NCBI GenBank assembly: GCA_900766185.1
Contig: CAAFUL010000050.1
Coordinates: forward strand, 1 to 30,959
Source of the DNA: an uncultured Johnsonella sp.
Lineage (GTDB): Bacteria > Bacillota > Clostridia > Lachnospirales > Lachnospiraceae
Reading direction: 5' to 3'
DNA: 30,959 nt
Made by a program: the position numbers and the translations under genes. Positions 23,434-30,959 of the stretch are shown in pieces. How positions within the stretch are numbered: position 1 is the stretch's first letter; each line of letters begins with the position of its first letter. The notes under the pieces are model-generated. The model did not search any database. It had not been told where the DNA came from and was given only the letters and a program-made list of their open reading frames with translations.

Positions 23434-25743
23434 CTATACAGCCTTTTTCTCAAGTCTGTTCTTATTGTAATTAATAAGACAGCCGGCTCTTATAATATCT
23501 TTCTCAACATCAGTCATCTCTGATATTGTCAGTTTTATATCATAACACATATTCTTCTCTATATCTACCACATAGGCTGTAATTTCTTTCATATCCGTAT
23601 CAAGAGCTTGTTTTATATTCGGTATATAAATATAGTCACCTACCTTAAAGTCCGCATCCTCTTTTAACAAAAAGGGAAGCATACCCCAGTTTATAAGGTT
23701 TGAACGATATCTTTTTGTAGCGTATTCCTTTGCTATATTTGCAAGTCCTCCAAGAACTCTTTGACAGCTTGCCGCCTGTTCTCTGGCTGAGCCGTCTCCC
23801 GGCTTTTTAGCATATATCATGCTACCTATTTCGGTTTCTACAGGATTTATATCAGTAACCGTTTCTTTTAGTTTATCATATACCCTTGTAAGTTCCTCAT
23901 TTTCCAAAACGGAGTTTTTATTTTCCACCCTTGCTTTTTCAAGCTTGTCTACCGCCTTACTGTTAGGCACATAATCCGGATCTCTTCTTGATAGGGTGTA
24001 CTCTGCCAGTCCCAAAGGATTTGATCTGTAGGAAGAGGTCTCGCCTGAAGGTATAAGCTCGTCTGTGGTTGTTACCTCATCCAATATCTTTGAGCAAACC
24101 TTAAGAAGTATGTTGTCGGTAAGAGCCGACATCTTAGGCCAGTCCTTAATATTAGGTCCGTATATAAGCTCTTTGTTCTCATCCGCCTTTTTATAGCCCT
24201 GATACACTCTTTTTTCGTATATACCTCCATCAAAATGATACTCAGGCACCTTATAGTCATCAGCTATCTCCGTAGCCGGAGTAAGTATACCTCCTCTTGC
24301 AGCCGTAGCCGCTACGGATCTTGCATCCATTAAGGCTACCGCAGACATCTGCCCTGCTCCCGGCTTTGAACCGTCTCTGTTCGGGAAGTTTCTTGTGGTA
24401 TGTCTTACGCTAAGTCCTCTGTGTGCAGGTGTGTCTCCGGCTCCGAAGCAAGGTCCGCAAAATGCGGTCTTCACGACCACTCCGGCAGACATAAGCTCCG
24501 ATATCGCCCCCTGTCTGTCAGCCTCTATATATACCGGCTGTGATGAGGGGTATACCGACATATTGAACTCGTCATAGCCGCAGCTTTTACCTTTAAGTAT
24601 GTGTGCGGCTTCCATAACATTGTTGTAATTACCGCCCGCACAACCTGCTATAATTCCCTGTGAGACCCTTAATTTACCGTTTTCTATTCTGCCTCTAAGA
24701 TTAAGCTCCTCACCTGCCTTACCACCTATACGCACAGCCTCTTTATCGACACTTGCAAGTATGTCTTCGAGATTGGCATTGACCTCGTCTATCTCATATA
24801 CATTGCTCGGATGGAAGGGAAGTGCTATCATAGGCTTTATTTTACTTAGGTCTACATATACCAGACCATCATAATATGCAACCTCTCCCGGTGAAAGTTT
24901 CTTATAATCTTCCTCTCTGTTATGTACCTTTAAAAATGCTTTTGTATCTTCATCCGTTGCCCAAATAGAGCTTAGGCAGGTCGTTTCCGTAGTCATTACA
25001 TCTACACCGTTTCTGTAGTCCGTATCCATAGAGGCAATACCCGGCCCTATAAACTCCATAATCTTATTTTTTACATAGCCTGACTTAAATACCGCCTTTA
25101 TTATAGCCAAAGCTATATCCTGAGGTCCTACACCCTTCACAGGGCTGCCGTCAAGATAGATTCCCACTACTTCAGGATAATTTACATCATAGGTGTCAAG
25201 TAAAAGCTGCTTTACAAGCTCTCCGCCGCCTTCACCTATTGCCATAGTTCCAAGTGCACCGTACCTTGTATGGCTGTCCGATCCCAGTATCATCTTACCG
25301 CAGCCTGCCATAGCCTCTCTTATGTACTGGTGTATTACCGCAATGTGCGGAGGAACATATATACCGCCGTATTTTTTTGCAGCGGAAAGTCCGAATAAAT
25401 GGTCATCTTCGTTAATGGTTCCGCCTACTGCACAAAGTGAATTGTGACAGTTGGTAAGTACATAAGGCAGAGGAAACTTTTCCATGCCTGAAGCCTTTGC
25501 AGTCTGTATGATTGCCACATAGGTTATGTCATGTGATGCCATAGAGTCAAACCTGAGCTTTAATTTTTTATCATCATTTGAGGTATTGTGAGCACTTAAT
25601 ATCTCATAGCTTATAGTTTGCCTTACAGCGCTTTCTTTATCAACTGTTAAATTTCTTTTTGCCTTTACCTTGTCAAAATCTTTTTCTTCTATTATTTCCT
25701 TGGAGTTTAATATATAAACTCCGCCTTCATATAGTTTTACCAT
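23434..25743 (-). CDS. Aconitase-superfamily hydratase, YbhJ-like
   Basis: Large cytosolic hydro-lyase (769 aa) with the aconitase fold. Visible blocks are GSDSHTRYGALGTMAIG (154-170), IIAGCAGGNYNN with Cys368, AFCGPCFGAGDTPAHRG with Cys429 and Cys432, RNFPNRDGS (about 451), and the C-terminal swivel motif YRSNLINWGMLPF (about 672-684). The three cysteines match those that hold the [4Fe-4S] cluster in aconitase, so a cluster is likely. The closest group I know is the uncharacterised hydratase YbhJ, not AcnA, AcnB or LeuC; the substrate is unknown. It stands alone with its own promoter (perfect -10). ATG at 25743 follows AAGGGGAAGG. Confidence 0.85.
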   Translation of the reverse strand: MVKLYEGGVYILNSKEIIEEKDFDKVKAKRNLTVDKESAVRQTISYEILSAHNTSNDDKKLKLRFDSMASHDITYVAIIQTAKASGMEKFPLPYVLTNCHNSLCAVGGTINEDDHLFGLSAAKKYGGIYVPPHIAVIHQYIREAMAGCGKMILGSDSHTRYGALGTMAIGEGGGELVKQLLLDTYDVNYPEVVGIYLDGSPVKGVGPQDIALAIIKAVFKSGYVKNKIMEFIGPGIASMDTDYRNGVDVMTTETTCLSSIWATDEDTKAFLKVHNREEDYKKLSPGEVAYYDGLVYVDLSKIKPMIALPFHPSNVYEIDEVNANLEDILASVDKEAVRIGGKAGEELNLRGRIENGKLRVSQGIIAGCAGGNYNNVMEAAHILKGKSCGYDEFNMSVYPSSQPVYIEADRQGAISELMSAGVVVKTAFCGPCFGAGDTPAHRGLSVRHTTRNFPNRDGSKPGAGQMSAVALMDARSVAATAARGGILTPATEIADDYKVPEYHFDGGIYEKRVYQGYKKADENKELIYGPNIKDWPKMSALTDNILLKVCSKILDEVTTTDELIPSGETSSYRSNPLGLAEYTLSRRDPDYVPNSKAVDKLEKARVENKNSVLENEELTRVYDKLKETVTDINPVETEIGSMIYAKKPGDGSAREQAASCQRVLGGLANIAKEYATKRYRSNLINWGMLPFLLKEDADFKVGDYIYIPNIKQALDTDMKEITAYVVDIEKNMCYDIKLTISEMTDVEKDIIRAGCLINYNKNRLEKKAV

Positions 25744-25778
25744 AGCCTTCCCCTTAACTTATTCTTGTTTTAAACTGC

Positions 25779-25807
25779 ATTATATAATAATATATCTATA
25801 TAGGCAA
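25779..25807 (-). promoter_or_regulatory. Candidate promoter of the hydratase gene
   Basis: Minus-strand TTGCCT, a 17-base spacer, then a perfect TATAAT. Transcription would start near 25772, about 28 nt before the ATG. It lies in the divergent gap shared with the GNAT gene. Confidence 0.65.
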
Positions 25808-25890
25808 ATACTATAAATATTATAGAAGTTATTGATTTTTTCTATATATGCAAATTTGATATTTTGTTTGTAGAATCTGAGAGGGTAAGT

Positions 25891-26352
25891 ATGGATATCA
25901 GTTTTGAAAAAGGGATAAGTAAAGATAATGCCTTACTTTTATGTGAATGGTCAAATAAAATGGGAAGAGAATTTCAGGAGCAGTGGATGGGACCAAAAGT
26001 TTCTTATCCCTTAAGTTATCAAAAGATAAAAGAGTTGGAAAATACATTTTCAATATTTACTGAAGGACAATTTATCGGAATGATACAAAAAGTACGAATT
26101 GATAAAGATAACATACACATAGGCAGATTCGTACTTGACCCTGAAAGAACAGGATCGGGGTTTGGAACAGCAGCACTTAGGAAATTTATGGATTTTATTT
26201 TTGAGGACACAGATATTAAAAGTATTTCTTTATCGGTTTTTGACTTCAATCAAAATGCGAAGAGGGTTTATGAAAAACTGGGATTTGAAATTGCCGAGGT
26301 AATTGAGACTCCAAAACTGAAATATACTATGAAAAAAAATCAGGTAAGGTAA
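25891..26352 (+). CDS. GNAT-family N-acetyltransferase
   Basis: Acetyl-CoA-dependent acyltransferase of 153 aa with the GNAT core. The acetyl-CoA loop is RTGSGFGTAALRKFMDF (about 81-97), preceded by the beta-4 strand IGRFVLDP, and motif B follows as NQNAKRVYEKLGFE (about 125-138). The ATG at 25891 has GAGAGGG upstream; a TTG nine codons earlier has no ribosome site. Its substrate, a small molecule or a protein N-terminus, cannot be told. It is the first plus-strand gene, divergent from the hydratase, and a palindromic element follows its stop directly. Confidence 0.88.
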   Translation: MDISFEKGISKDNALLLCEWSNKMGREFQEQWMGPKVSYPLSYQKIKELENTFSIFTEGQFIGMIQKVRIDKDNIHIGRFVLDPERTGSGFGTAALRKFMDFIFEDTDIKSISLSVFDFNQNAKRVYEKLGFEIAEVIETPKLKYTMKKNQVR

Positions 26353-26498
26353 GGAACACTCTCGGCACCTTAGGCACATAAACCGTTAAACTACCTTGAC
26401 GAAGGACAATCTGAGACCGCCGGTACTTGCTTTATCAAACCGTCAGGCGAAGATAACGCTTAGTACCGCTGCGAGAATTTAGTTAAGAGAGCGTGTCC
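26353..26498. repeat. Imperfect palindromic element after the GNAT gene
   Basis: It begins one base after the GNAT stop. GGAACACTCTC (26353-26363) is an imperfect inverted match to GAGAGCGTGTCC (26487-26498), and inside CGGTACT (26421-26427) and AGTACCG (26462-26468) form a perfect 7-bp stem. It shares the word GCTTTATCAAA with the repeat at the right end of the window, hinting at a related family. It has no coding capacity and may also end the GNAT transcript. Confidence 0.5.
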
Positions 26499-26578
26499 AA
26501 GACAAGATATGTTTGTAATGGTTTATGTGATAAATAGACAGATAAATCATCATTATGTAATTTTTCCCGGAGGTAGAT

Positions 26579-27490
26579 ATGTCTGATAAGGAATTACTTT
26601 ATATCATAAGCATTGCCAAAGATGGCAGTGTCTCAAAGGCTGCGAAAAGACTGTATATCGCACAGCCTTCGCTCAGTCAGGCTCTAAAACGCATAGAAAA
26701 AGAGCTTAACACCAAACTTTTTATAAGAGGTTCAAAAGGGCTTAAACTTAGTACAAGCGGTGAATATTATTATAAATATGCCAAGCAGATTTTGAAACTA
26801 TATGAGGAAATGAAGCTTGAAATAGCTGATATTGAAAAATTACAATCAGGAAGTATAAATCTTGGAACCACCAATCATTTGAGCTTGGTACTCCTTCCAA
26901 AAATTATAAGTGAGTTTTCTAAGATTTATCCGAATATTGATATCAATATAACCGAAAATTCTTCCAATCAACTTTTTACCGATTTGGAGCAGGGTAATAT
27001 TTCTTTTGCCATTATGCATCTGCTAAGCGAAGATAGAGATGATAAAAGATTTTGTTATGAAATACTTTCCAAAGAGGATTTTCTTATACTTGTGTCAGAT
27101 AAGAACCCTGTGTGTAAAAAGGCTTTTATAGAAGATGGCAGTGAAAGACTTTGCCTTGATATTAAAGATATAAAGAACGAGAAGTTTATTATGCTTTTTA
27201 GCAATCAAAGAATAAGGCAGATGGTTGACTTGATTCTTAAAAAGGCTAATATGCTTGATGTTCATTCTTATATTACTATTCAAAACTTCATCAGTACCAA
27301 AGAGCTGGTAAGGAATAATCTCGGGGTAACTATACTGCCGGAAAGCTATGCCAAGTCAAATTCCGATGAGGGTATAGTTTATTTTCACATACCAAGAAAA
27401 TATCAGGCGTTTTGGAGGCTTTGTATTGCTTATGACAGGGATGGGTTTATGTCGAAGGCGGATAGGGCTTTTTTTGATTTACTTATGTAG
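26579..27490 (+). CDS. LysR-family transcriptional regulator
   Basis: DNA-binding regulator of 303 aa. The N-terminal winged helix-turn-helix (about 1-60) shows the family pattern GSVSKAAKRLYIAQPSLSQA and an LKRIEKELNTKLFIR helix. The rest (about 90-300) is the periplasmic-binding-protein-like effector domain, in which INLGTTNHLSLVLLP begins the first lobe. The ATG at 26579 follows CCGGAGGTAG. It is convergent with asrC and does not share a promoter region with asrA, so control of sulfite reduction is possible but unsupported. The effector is unknown. Confidence 0.9.
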   Translation: MSDKELLYIISIAKDGSVSKAAKRLYIAQPSLSQALKRIEKELNTKLFIRGSKGLKLSTSGEYYYKYAKQILKLYEEMKLEIADIEKLQSGSINLGTTNHLSLVLLPKIISEFSKIYPNIDINITENSSNQLFTDLEQGNISFAIMHLLSEDRDDKRFCYEILSKEDFLILVSDKNPVCKKAFIEDGSERLCLDIKDIKNEKFIMLFSNQRIRQMVDLILKKANMLDVHSYITIQNFISTKELVRNNLGVTILPESYAKSNSDEGIVYFHIPRKYQAFWRLCIAYDRDGFMSKADRAFFDLLM

Positions 27491-27700
27491 TAAAATGTAC
27501 TGCCTTTAGTGTAAATCGTTTTGAATATCTAAAAAGTCTCTTGTTATGCAATCATACTCGCAGAGCTTTCTCAAAGCTTCGACAAATTCACACAGACTGC
27601 GAAACTTTATTAACAGTACTGCGAGTATGTTTGAAATAGGGAGTGTTTCTGACTATTTAGCTATAAAATGAGTATGTTTGAAATACAAGGTGCATTTTAC
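27490..27700. repeat. Repeat-rich 211-nt block between lysR and asrC
   Basis: The block is bounded by GTAAAATGTAC (27490-27500) and GTGCATTTTAC (27690-27700), inverted with one mismatch. Inside, CATACTCGCAG (27554-27564) pairs with CTGCGAGTATG (27619-27629), and the 16-bp word GAGTATGTTTGAAATA occurs twice (27623-27638 and 27670-27685). The stretch 27549-27606 recurs at 30819-30876. It lies between convergent genes and no ORF was seen. Confidence 0.55.
27549..27606 (+). repeat. Dispersed 58-bp repeat, copy D1
   Basis: It aligns without gaps to 30819-30876: the first 14 bases CAATCATACTCGCA are identical, eight differ mostly, then 31 bases (27571-27601) starting TCAAAGCTTCGACAAATTC are identical. 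Same orientation in both copies. Confidence 0.85.
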
Positions 27701-27709
27701 CAAAGCAAA

Positions 27710-28687
27710 CTATAAACGGTCATAATGTTTTCCGCCCCAGTACATAGTCTTTGCAAGCTCAGCCTTATCGGATAAGGTAACTCCTTCCATGATCCATTTG
27801 TAAAACTCCTCAAAACCTGTTCGGTCAACTATATATCCTACATGCTCTTTTCCTTCGGGAGCCTCCGGATCAATGTACTTTTCCACATAGGCGTAGGCAT
27901 TTTTTACCACCTTTAATATTGTATCTTCATCAACCCATTTGATAAAGTCTTCAGCCATTCTCGGATTTTTCTTTCCGGTTCTTCCAAGTAACACAAGGCG
28001 GTAGTATTTTTCTTTGCTTCTTGTCCATGCTCTTGTAGGGCAAACAGTAATACAGACACCGCAACCTATACATTTTTCGGTATCTCTTACTATTTTTCCG
28101 TTCACTACTTTCAAAGCATTGACGCTTTTTTTCTTACAGCCCTTTACACAGGCTTCACAGGTAACACAGCGGTCGGGATTATACTGCGGCTCCGTCATTC
28201 CGATAATACCGAAGTCATTCATTCTTACCTTTGCACAGTCATTGGAGCAGCCTGTAAATGCTATCTTAAAATGCAAGTTATTAGGGAAAACCATCTTTTC
28301 CATTTTTCTTGCAAATTCTGTAGTATCGTAATTTCCGTAAGGGCAAAGTCTCTTTCCGGGGCAGGCTACCACATTTCTTGTTCCGGCAGCCGCATAACCG
28401 GTATCTCTTTTTTCCTGATTGGTCTTAACATTGTCGATAACAAGCTGAATTTCTTTATTGACCGCATCCATGTATTCAAGCTTTATGCCCGGAATCTCAA
28501 CACCCTGACGATTTGTAAGGAAGATGCTTCCATTTCCGTATTTTTCTGCAATCTCACTGATTCTTTTCATACTTTCAGCATCTATATAACCACCCGGCAT
28601 TCTGACACGAGATGCAGTCTCACCACGATGCTTAGACACACGAAAGGCATTTCTTTTTAATTTTCCGACATTAATATCTCTAGCCAT
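27710..28687 (-). CDS. asrC: Anaerobic sulfite reductase subunit C (siroheme subunit)
   Basis: Catalytic subunit of the cytosolic anaerobic sulfite reductase that makes sulfide from sulfite; 325 aa. The siroheme/[4Fe-4S] ligands are CPGKRLC (Cys109, Cys115) and CSNDC (Cys147, Cys151). A ferredoxin insert follows with two clusters: CVTCEACVKGC (174-184) and CIGCGVCITVC (206-216). The C-terminal part resumes the sulfite/nitrite reductase fold. The ATG at 28687 has AGGAGG 7 nt upstream; a GTG at 28693 is too close to that site. The ribosome site overlaps the asrB stop. It is the last gene of asrABC. Confidence 0.93.
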   Translation of the reverse strand: MARDINVGKLKRNAFRVSKHRGETASRVRMPGGYIDAESMKRISEIAEKYGNGSIFLTNRQGVEIPGIKLEYMDAVNKEIQLVIDNVKTNQEKRDTGYAAAGTRNVVACPGKRLCPYGNYDTTEFARKMEKMVFPNNLHFKIAFTGCSNDCAKVRMNDFGIIGMTEPQYNPDRCVTCEACVKGCKKKSVNALKVVNGKIVRDTEKCIGCGVCITVCPTRAWTRSKEKYYRLVLLGRTGKKNPRMAEDFIKWVDEDTILKVVKNAYAYVEKYIDPEAPEGKEHVGYIVDRTGFEEFYKWIMEGVTLSDKAELAKTMYWGGKHYDRL

Positions 28688-28698
28688 TTTCACACCTC

Positions 28699-29490
28699 CT
28701 AGTCGATCAAACTCTTGCTGTCAACATAATTAAATACCGGACCGTCTAAACAAATGTAGGTGTCATTTACCTTGCAATGTCCACATTTACCGATACCGCA
28801 GCACATCTTTCTTTCATAAGAAACCCAAATATTTTCCTCCCTAAATCCACGCTTTAAAAGCTCAATTACAGAAAACTTCATCATTGGGGGAGGACCTACT
28901 ACAACAGCCTGTGTTGTTTCCACATTATTTAGTTTTACCTCCGGTATAAACTTGGTTACCAGACCTACATTGCCGCTGTAGCCTTCTGCCTCTTTATCCA
29001 TAGTAAGTATAAGATCCATCGACTTTTCCCAGCGTGCAATATCCTCTCTGAATAACATATCCGAAGGGCTCTTAAAGCCTAAAATAATATGCTTATCCTT
29101 TGCATCTTTGCTTTCACTCAGTGCGTCAATTACGCCACGCACCGGAGAAACGCCTGTCCCTCCGGCTACCACAAGACATTCGCCGTCAGTGTATTTATTT
29201 ACATCAAAACCGTTACCGTAAGGTCCACGAAGAAACAGTGTATCCCCTGCGTAATTTTCAAATACCTCATCGGTAACTCTTCCTACTCTACGAATTGTAA
29301 GATCAATGCTTTTAGGGCTAATACCGCTGACTGAAATAGGTGCTTCACCGAACTTTGGAATAGATACTTCAAAAAACTGCCCCGGCTTTACTTCTCCCTC
29401 AAATTCCATACGGAAGGTATATTCTTTTTCTGTGTGAGGAATAACTTCCAAAATTTTGGAAGAAAAGGGTACATAAGGATTATTTCTCAT
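28699..29490 (-). CDS. asrB: Anaerobic sulfite reductase subunit B (flavin/NADH subunit)
   Basis: Electron-input subunit of the sulfite reductase, 263 aa. It has a ferredoxin-reductase fold: an FAD-binding barrel (about 8-95) with PISVSGIS and RGPYGNGF, an NAD-binding domain beginning GGTGVSPVRG (110-119), and a C-terminal [2Fe-2S] site with Cys231, Cys236, Cys239 and Cys247. It resembles PyrK and HydG-type reductases, but the asr gene order decides the call. The ATG at 29490 lies inside the end of asrA (11-nt overlap). Confidence 0.93.
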   Translation of the reverse strand: MRNNPYVPFSSKILEVIPHTEKEYTFRMEFEGEVKPGQFFEVSIPKFGEAPISVSGISPKSIDLTIRRVGRVTDEVFENYAGDTLFLRGPYGNGFDVNKYTDGECLVVAGGTGVSPVRGVIDALSESKDAKDKHIILGFKSPSDMLFREDIARWEKSMDLILTMDKEAEGYSGNVGLVTKFIPEVKLNNVETTQAVVVGPPPMMKFSVIELLKRGFREENIWVSYERKMCCGIGKCGHCKVNDTYICLDGPVFNYVDSKSLID

Positions 29491-30517
29491 TAGCGACCTC
29501 CTTTTTTACCTCGGCTGTAACTTTATTTATTATATTGGAAAATGAAATATACTCCGGACAGACAGTATCGCATCTTCCGCAACCTACGCACATATTGTAG
29601 CCGAAACGCTTTTTGAAATCATAGATCTTATGCATAGTCTTAAAACGCATACGATCTCCGTTTTTCTTTCTATACTCTCCACCGCCGGCAACATTGGTAT
29701 AGCCGTCTACCATACAAGATGCGCCGACCCTCCTTCTTTCACCTACCTTGCCGTTATCTGTATAGAAAACATCCTGCATTGTATAGCAGGTACAGGTAGG
29801 ACATACATAATTACATCTGCCGCAGCCTATACAACGAATAGTATATTCATTCCACATATCCGACTGAAAAAGGCTCAAAGGCACACTTTCCGGCAAATCA
29901 ACTCTTGTTTCATTCTCCGTAACAAATCTAGGTATAACTTCCTGCTCTTTAATAGCATTATTTGCAAAAATCTCTTCCAAACTTTCTTCTTTTAGTTGAC
30001 AATAAAAACGGTTGTCGATTAAGTCAACTGAGAAAAGATAATCCAAATCATCAGCACGGTTAGTACCCATATCCACACAAAAACAGTCCTCATAGGAGTG
30101 AGCACATCCTATTAAAGCGAATTTTACATTATCTCTGATACGAGCATAGAAATAATCCTCATCTCTTCCGTTATGAAGATAGATCTGGTCAAGTCTTTTC
30201 AAAGCATTTAAGTCGCAGCTTCTTAGAAATACTATTACCTCACTGATATCTTGATCCGCTTCTTTTACTTCATTTTCTGTAAAAAAGAACAGTGTCTGTG
30301 AAAGAGGTGTTAAAATTTCCTTGAAAGAATAATCGGACTTCTTTTCAAGTTCAATCTCTGCCGCCTCCTTTATAAAATCATAGCGTACTACATCCGTATC
30401 TGTAAATCTGCCTTCTCCTGCTTTTAGCACAGGTGCGTAGATACGATACTTTTTACCCAGATTGCGTACTACCTCGTCAAATCCTTTTGGTAAAAATACA
30501 AAACCCTTTTTCCCCAT
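29480..30517 (-). CDS. asrA: Anaerobic sulfite reductase subunit A (iron-sulfur subunit)
   Basis: Electron-transfer subunit of the sulfite reductase, 345 aa. It has two ferredoxin-type [4Fe-4S] sites: CIGCGRCNYVC (Cys229, 232, 235, 239) followed by PTCTC, and CVGCGRCDTVC (Cys310, 313, 316, 320). The long N-terminal part (about 1-220) is the family domain shared with hydrogenase beta-type subunits, including LRSCDLNALKRLD (about 98-110). The ATG at 30517 follows TAGGAATAAAG. It is the first gene of asrABC, preceded by an extended -10 promoter with a palindrome. Confidence 0.93.
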   Translation of the reverse strand: MGKKGFVFLPKGFDEVVRNLGKKYRIYAPVLKAGEGRFTDTDVVRYDFIKEAAEIELEKKSDYSFKEILTPLSQTLFFFTENEVKEADQDISEVIVFLRSCDLNALKRLDQIYLHNGRDEDYFYARIRDNVKFALIGCAHSYEDCFCVDMGTNRADDLDYLFSVDLIDNRFYCQLKEESLEEIFANNAIKEQEVIPRFVTENETRVDLPESVPLSLFQSDMWNEYTIRCIGCGRCNYVCPTCTCYTMQDVFYTDNGKVGERRRVGASCMVDGYTNVAGGGEYRKKNGDRMRFKTMHKIYDFKKRFGYNMCVGCGRCDTVCPEYISFSNIINKVTAEVKKEVANEK

Positions 30518-30599
30518 ACTTTATTCCTAACCTTTCAATAGAAAACTGAATTGTCTAAAGTTTATTGCATATGTTAAATAAATATCACTCTTATTGTAT

Positions 30600-30608
30600 A
30601 TTATACCA
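30600..30608 (-). promoter_or_regulatory. Extended -10 promoter of asrABC
   Basis: Minus-strand TGGTATAAT joins the TGn extension to a perfect -10; the -35 region is poor, as expected for activated or extended -10 promoters. The start would be near 30593, giving a leader of about 75 nt. Confidence 0.6.
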
Positions 30609-30621
30609 TAGGTACGAATGG
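30606..30621. promoter_or_regulatory. 16-bp palindrome at the asr promoter, operator candidate
   Basis: CCATAGGTACGAATGG has the dyad form CCATNNGTACNNATGG (12 of 16 bases symmetric). It lies immediately upstream of the -10 box, in the spacer region, where a bound repressor would block polymerase. Confidence 0.5.
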
Positions 30622-30818
30622 TTAACATAGATTAATTAAACAGATTACAGTTCGAATGACCTTACTCACTTGGGCTATTGTTTTATTAAGTGTTTTTGAG
30701 TACGGTAAGTACTGTTAAACCTCTCTTCTTTAATCTTCTAATGATTTATCGGGGAGCTGGCAACATAAATAATTATAATAGTTTGTGGTTATTAGTTTAT
30801 AAAAAACTCCGTATAATT
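30622..30818. other. Gene-free stretch upstream of the asr promoter
   Basis: No supported gene is seen. It includes GAGTACGGTAAGTACTG near 30700 (short repeats of GTAC) and A+T-rich sequence. A frame open to the window edge begins here but runs into the repeat, so I do not call it. Confidence 0.4.
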
Positions 30819-30959
30819 CAATCATACTCGCAACCCATTTTCAAAGCTTCGACAAATTCACACAGACTGCGGAACTCGGGTGCTCGCCAAAAGCGGGCGA
30901 GCTGCACTCAGACAGTCCTCGTCTGTGGAATTTGTACCTCGCTTTATCAAAAGGGTTAA
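30819..30959 (+). repeat. Dispersed repeat copy D2 within a long nested hairpin
   Basis: 30819-30876 repeats 27549-27606. Here the repeat continues into a long imperfect palindrome. ACAAATTCACACAGAC pairs with GTCTGTGGAATTTGT, AACCCATTTTCAAAGC pairs with GCTTTATCAAAAGGGTT, and the tip is a GC-rich hairpin GCTCGCC/GGCGAGC (about 30882-30902). It reaches the window edge. The tip is visibly richer in G+C than the surroundings. Confidence 0.75.

Noticed and set aside
25864..25890. Earlier TTG start for the GNAT gene
   Set aside because: No ribosome site precedes it, whereas GAGAGGG stands just before the ATG at 25891.
27490..27700. Possible CRISPR-like array
   Set aside because: Only two copies of a 16-bp word and no regular spacers or cas genes.
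28014..28660. Two plus-strand frames opposite asrC
   Set aside because: They overlap the cluster-binding motifs of asrC on the other strand and have no independent support.
30690..30959. Plus-strand open frame of 89 codons reaching the window edge
   Set aside because: Its second half is translated from the dispersed palindromic repeat, it has no ribosome site, and its sequence resembles no protein family; it is most likely a by-product of the repeat.

Overview
The window looks like chromosomal DNA of a low-GC, anaerobic Firmicute, most likely a Clostridia member of the Lachnospiraceae type. The basis is A+T-rich intergenic DNA, AGGAGG-type ribosome sites, several TTG starts, an F-type ATP synthase with a Na+-type c subunit, an anaerobic sulfite reductase operon (asrABC), a split ThrE-like exporter pair and a fused permease/binding-protein osmolyte transporter. 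Genus is not determined. No rRNA, tRNA, CRISPR array, phage gene or transposase gene was found.

Layout. Almost everything is on the minus strand. Positions 1-4480 hold an operon of a HAD phosphatase followed by the two halves of a heterodimeric ABC exporter. Positions 4715-5675 hold greA-dtd. Positions 5869-13286 hold a complete ATP synthase operon, transcribed atpZ-I-B-E-F-H-A-G-D-C, with a promoter and long leader upstream and a strong hairpin downstream. Next comes a secreted Ser-rich protein with a 3D domain, then a MarR regulator with a two-gene osmoprotectant ABC transporter. A membrane-anchored protein of unknown function and queA follow, then uvrB with a two-gene threonine/serine exporter. 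A YbhJ-like aconitase-family hydratase comes next. Two plus-strand genes (a GNAT acetyltransferase and a LysR regulator) are followed by the convergent asrABC operon.

How the genes work together. The ATP synthase c subunit carries the full Na+ ligand set, so the enzyme probably couples to Na+. The asr operon reduces sulfite to sulfide by way of a flavin subunit and a siroheme subunit. The Opu-type transporter is preceded by its probable MarR regulator, whose promoter overlaps a perfect inverted repeat. The exporter pair has one canonical and one degenerate ATP site.

The gene content is mostly ordinary core metabolism and I see no novel defence or mobile system. The less ordinary material lies in the intergenic DNA: at least two families of palindromic, MITE-like repeats (three copies of one, two of another), a further imperfect palindromic element, and several promoter-overlapping palindromes. 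In the proteins, the secreted 3D-domain protein appears to contain a degenerate second copy of its own catalytic domain. All calls come from reading the sequence; no database search was run.
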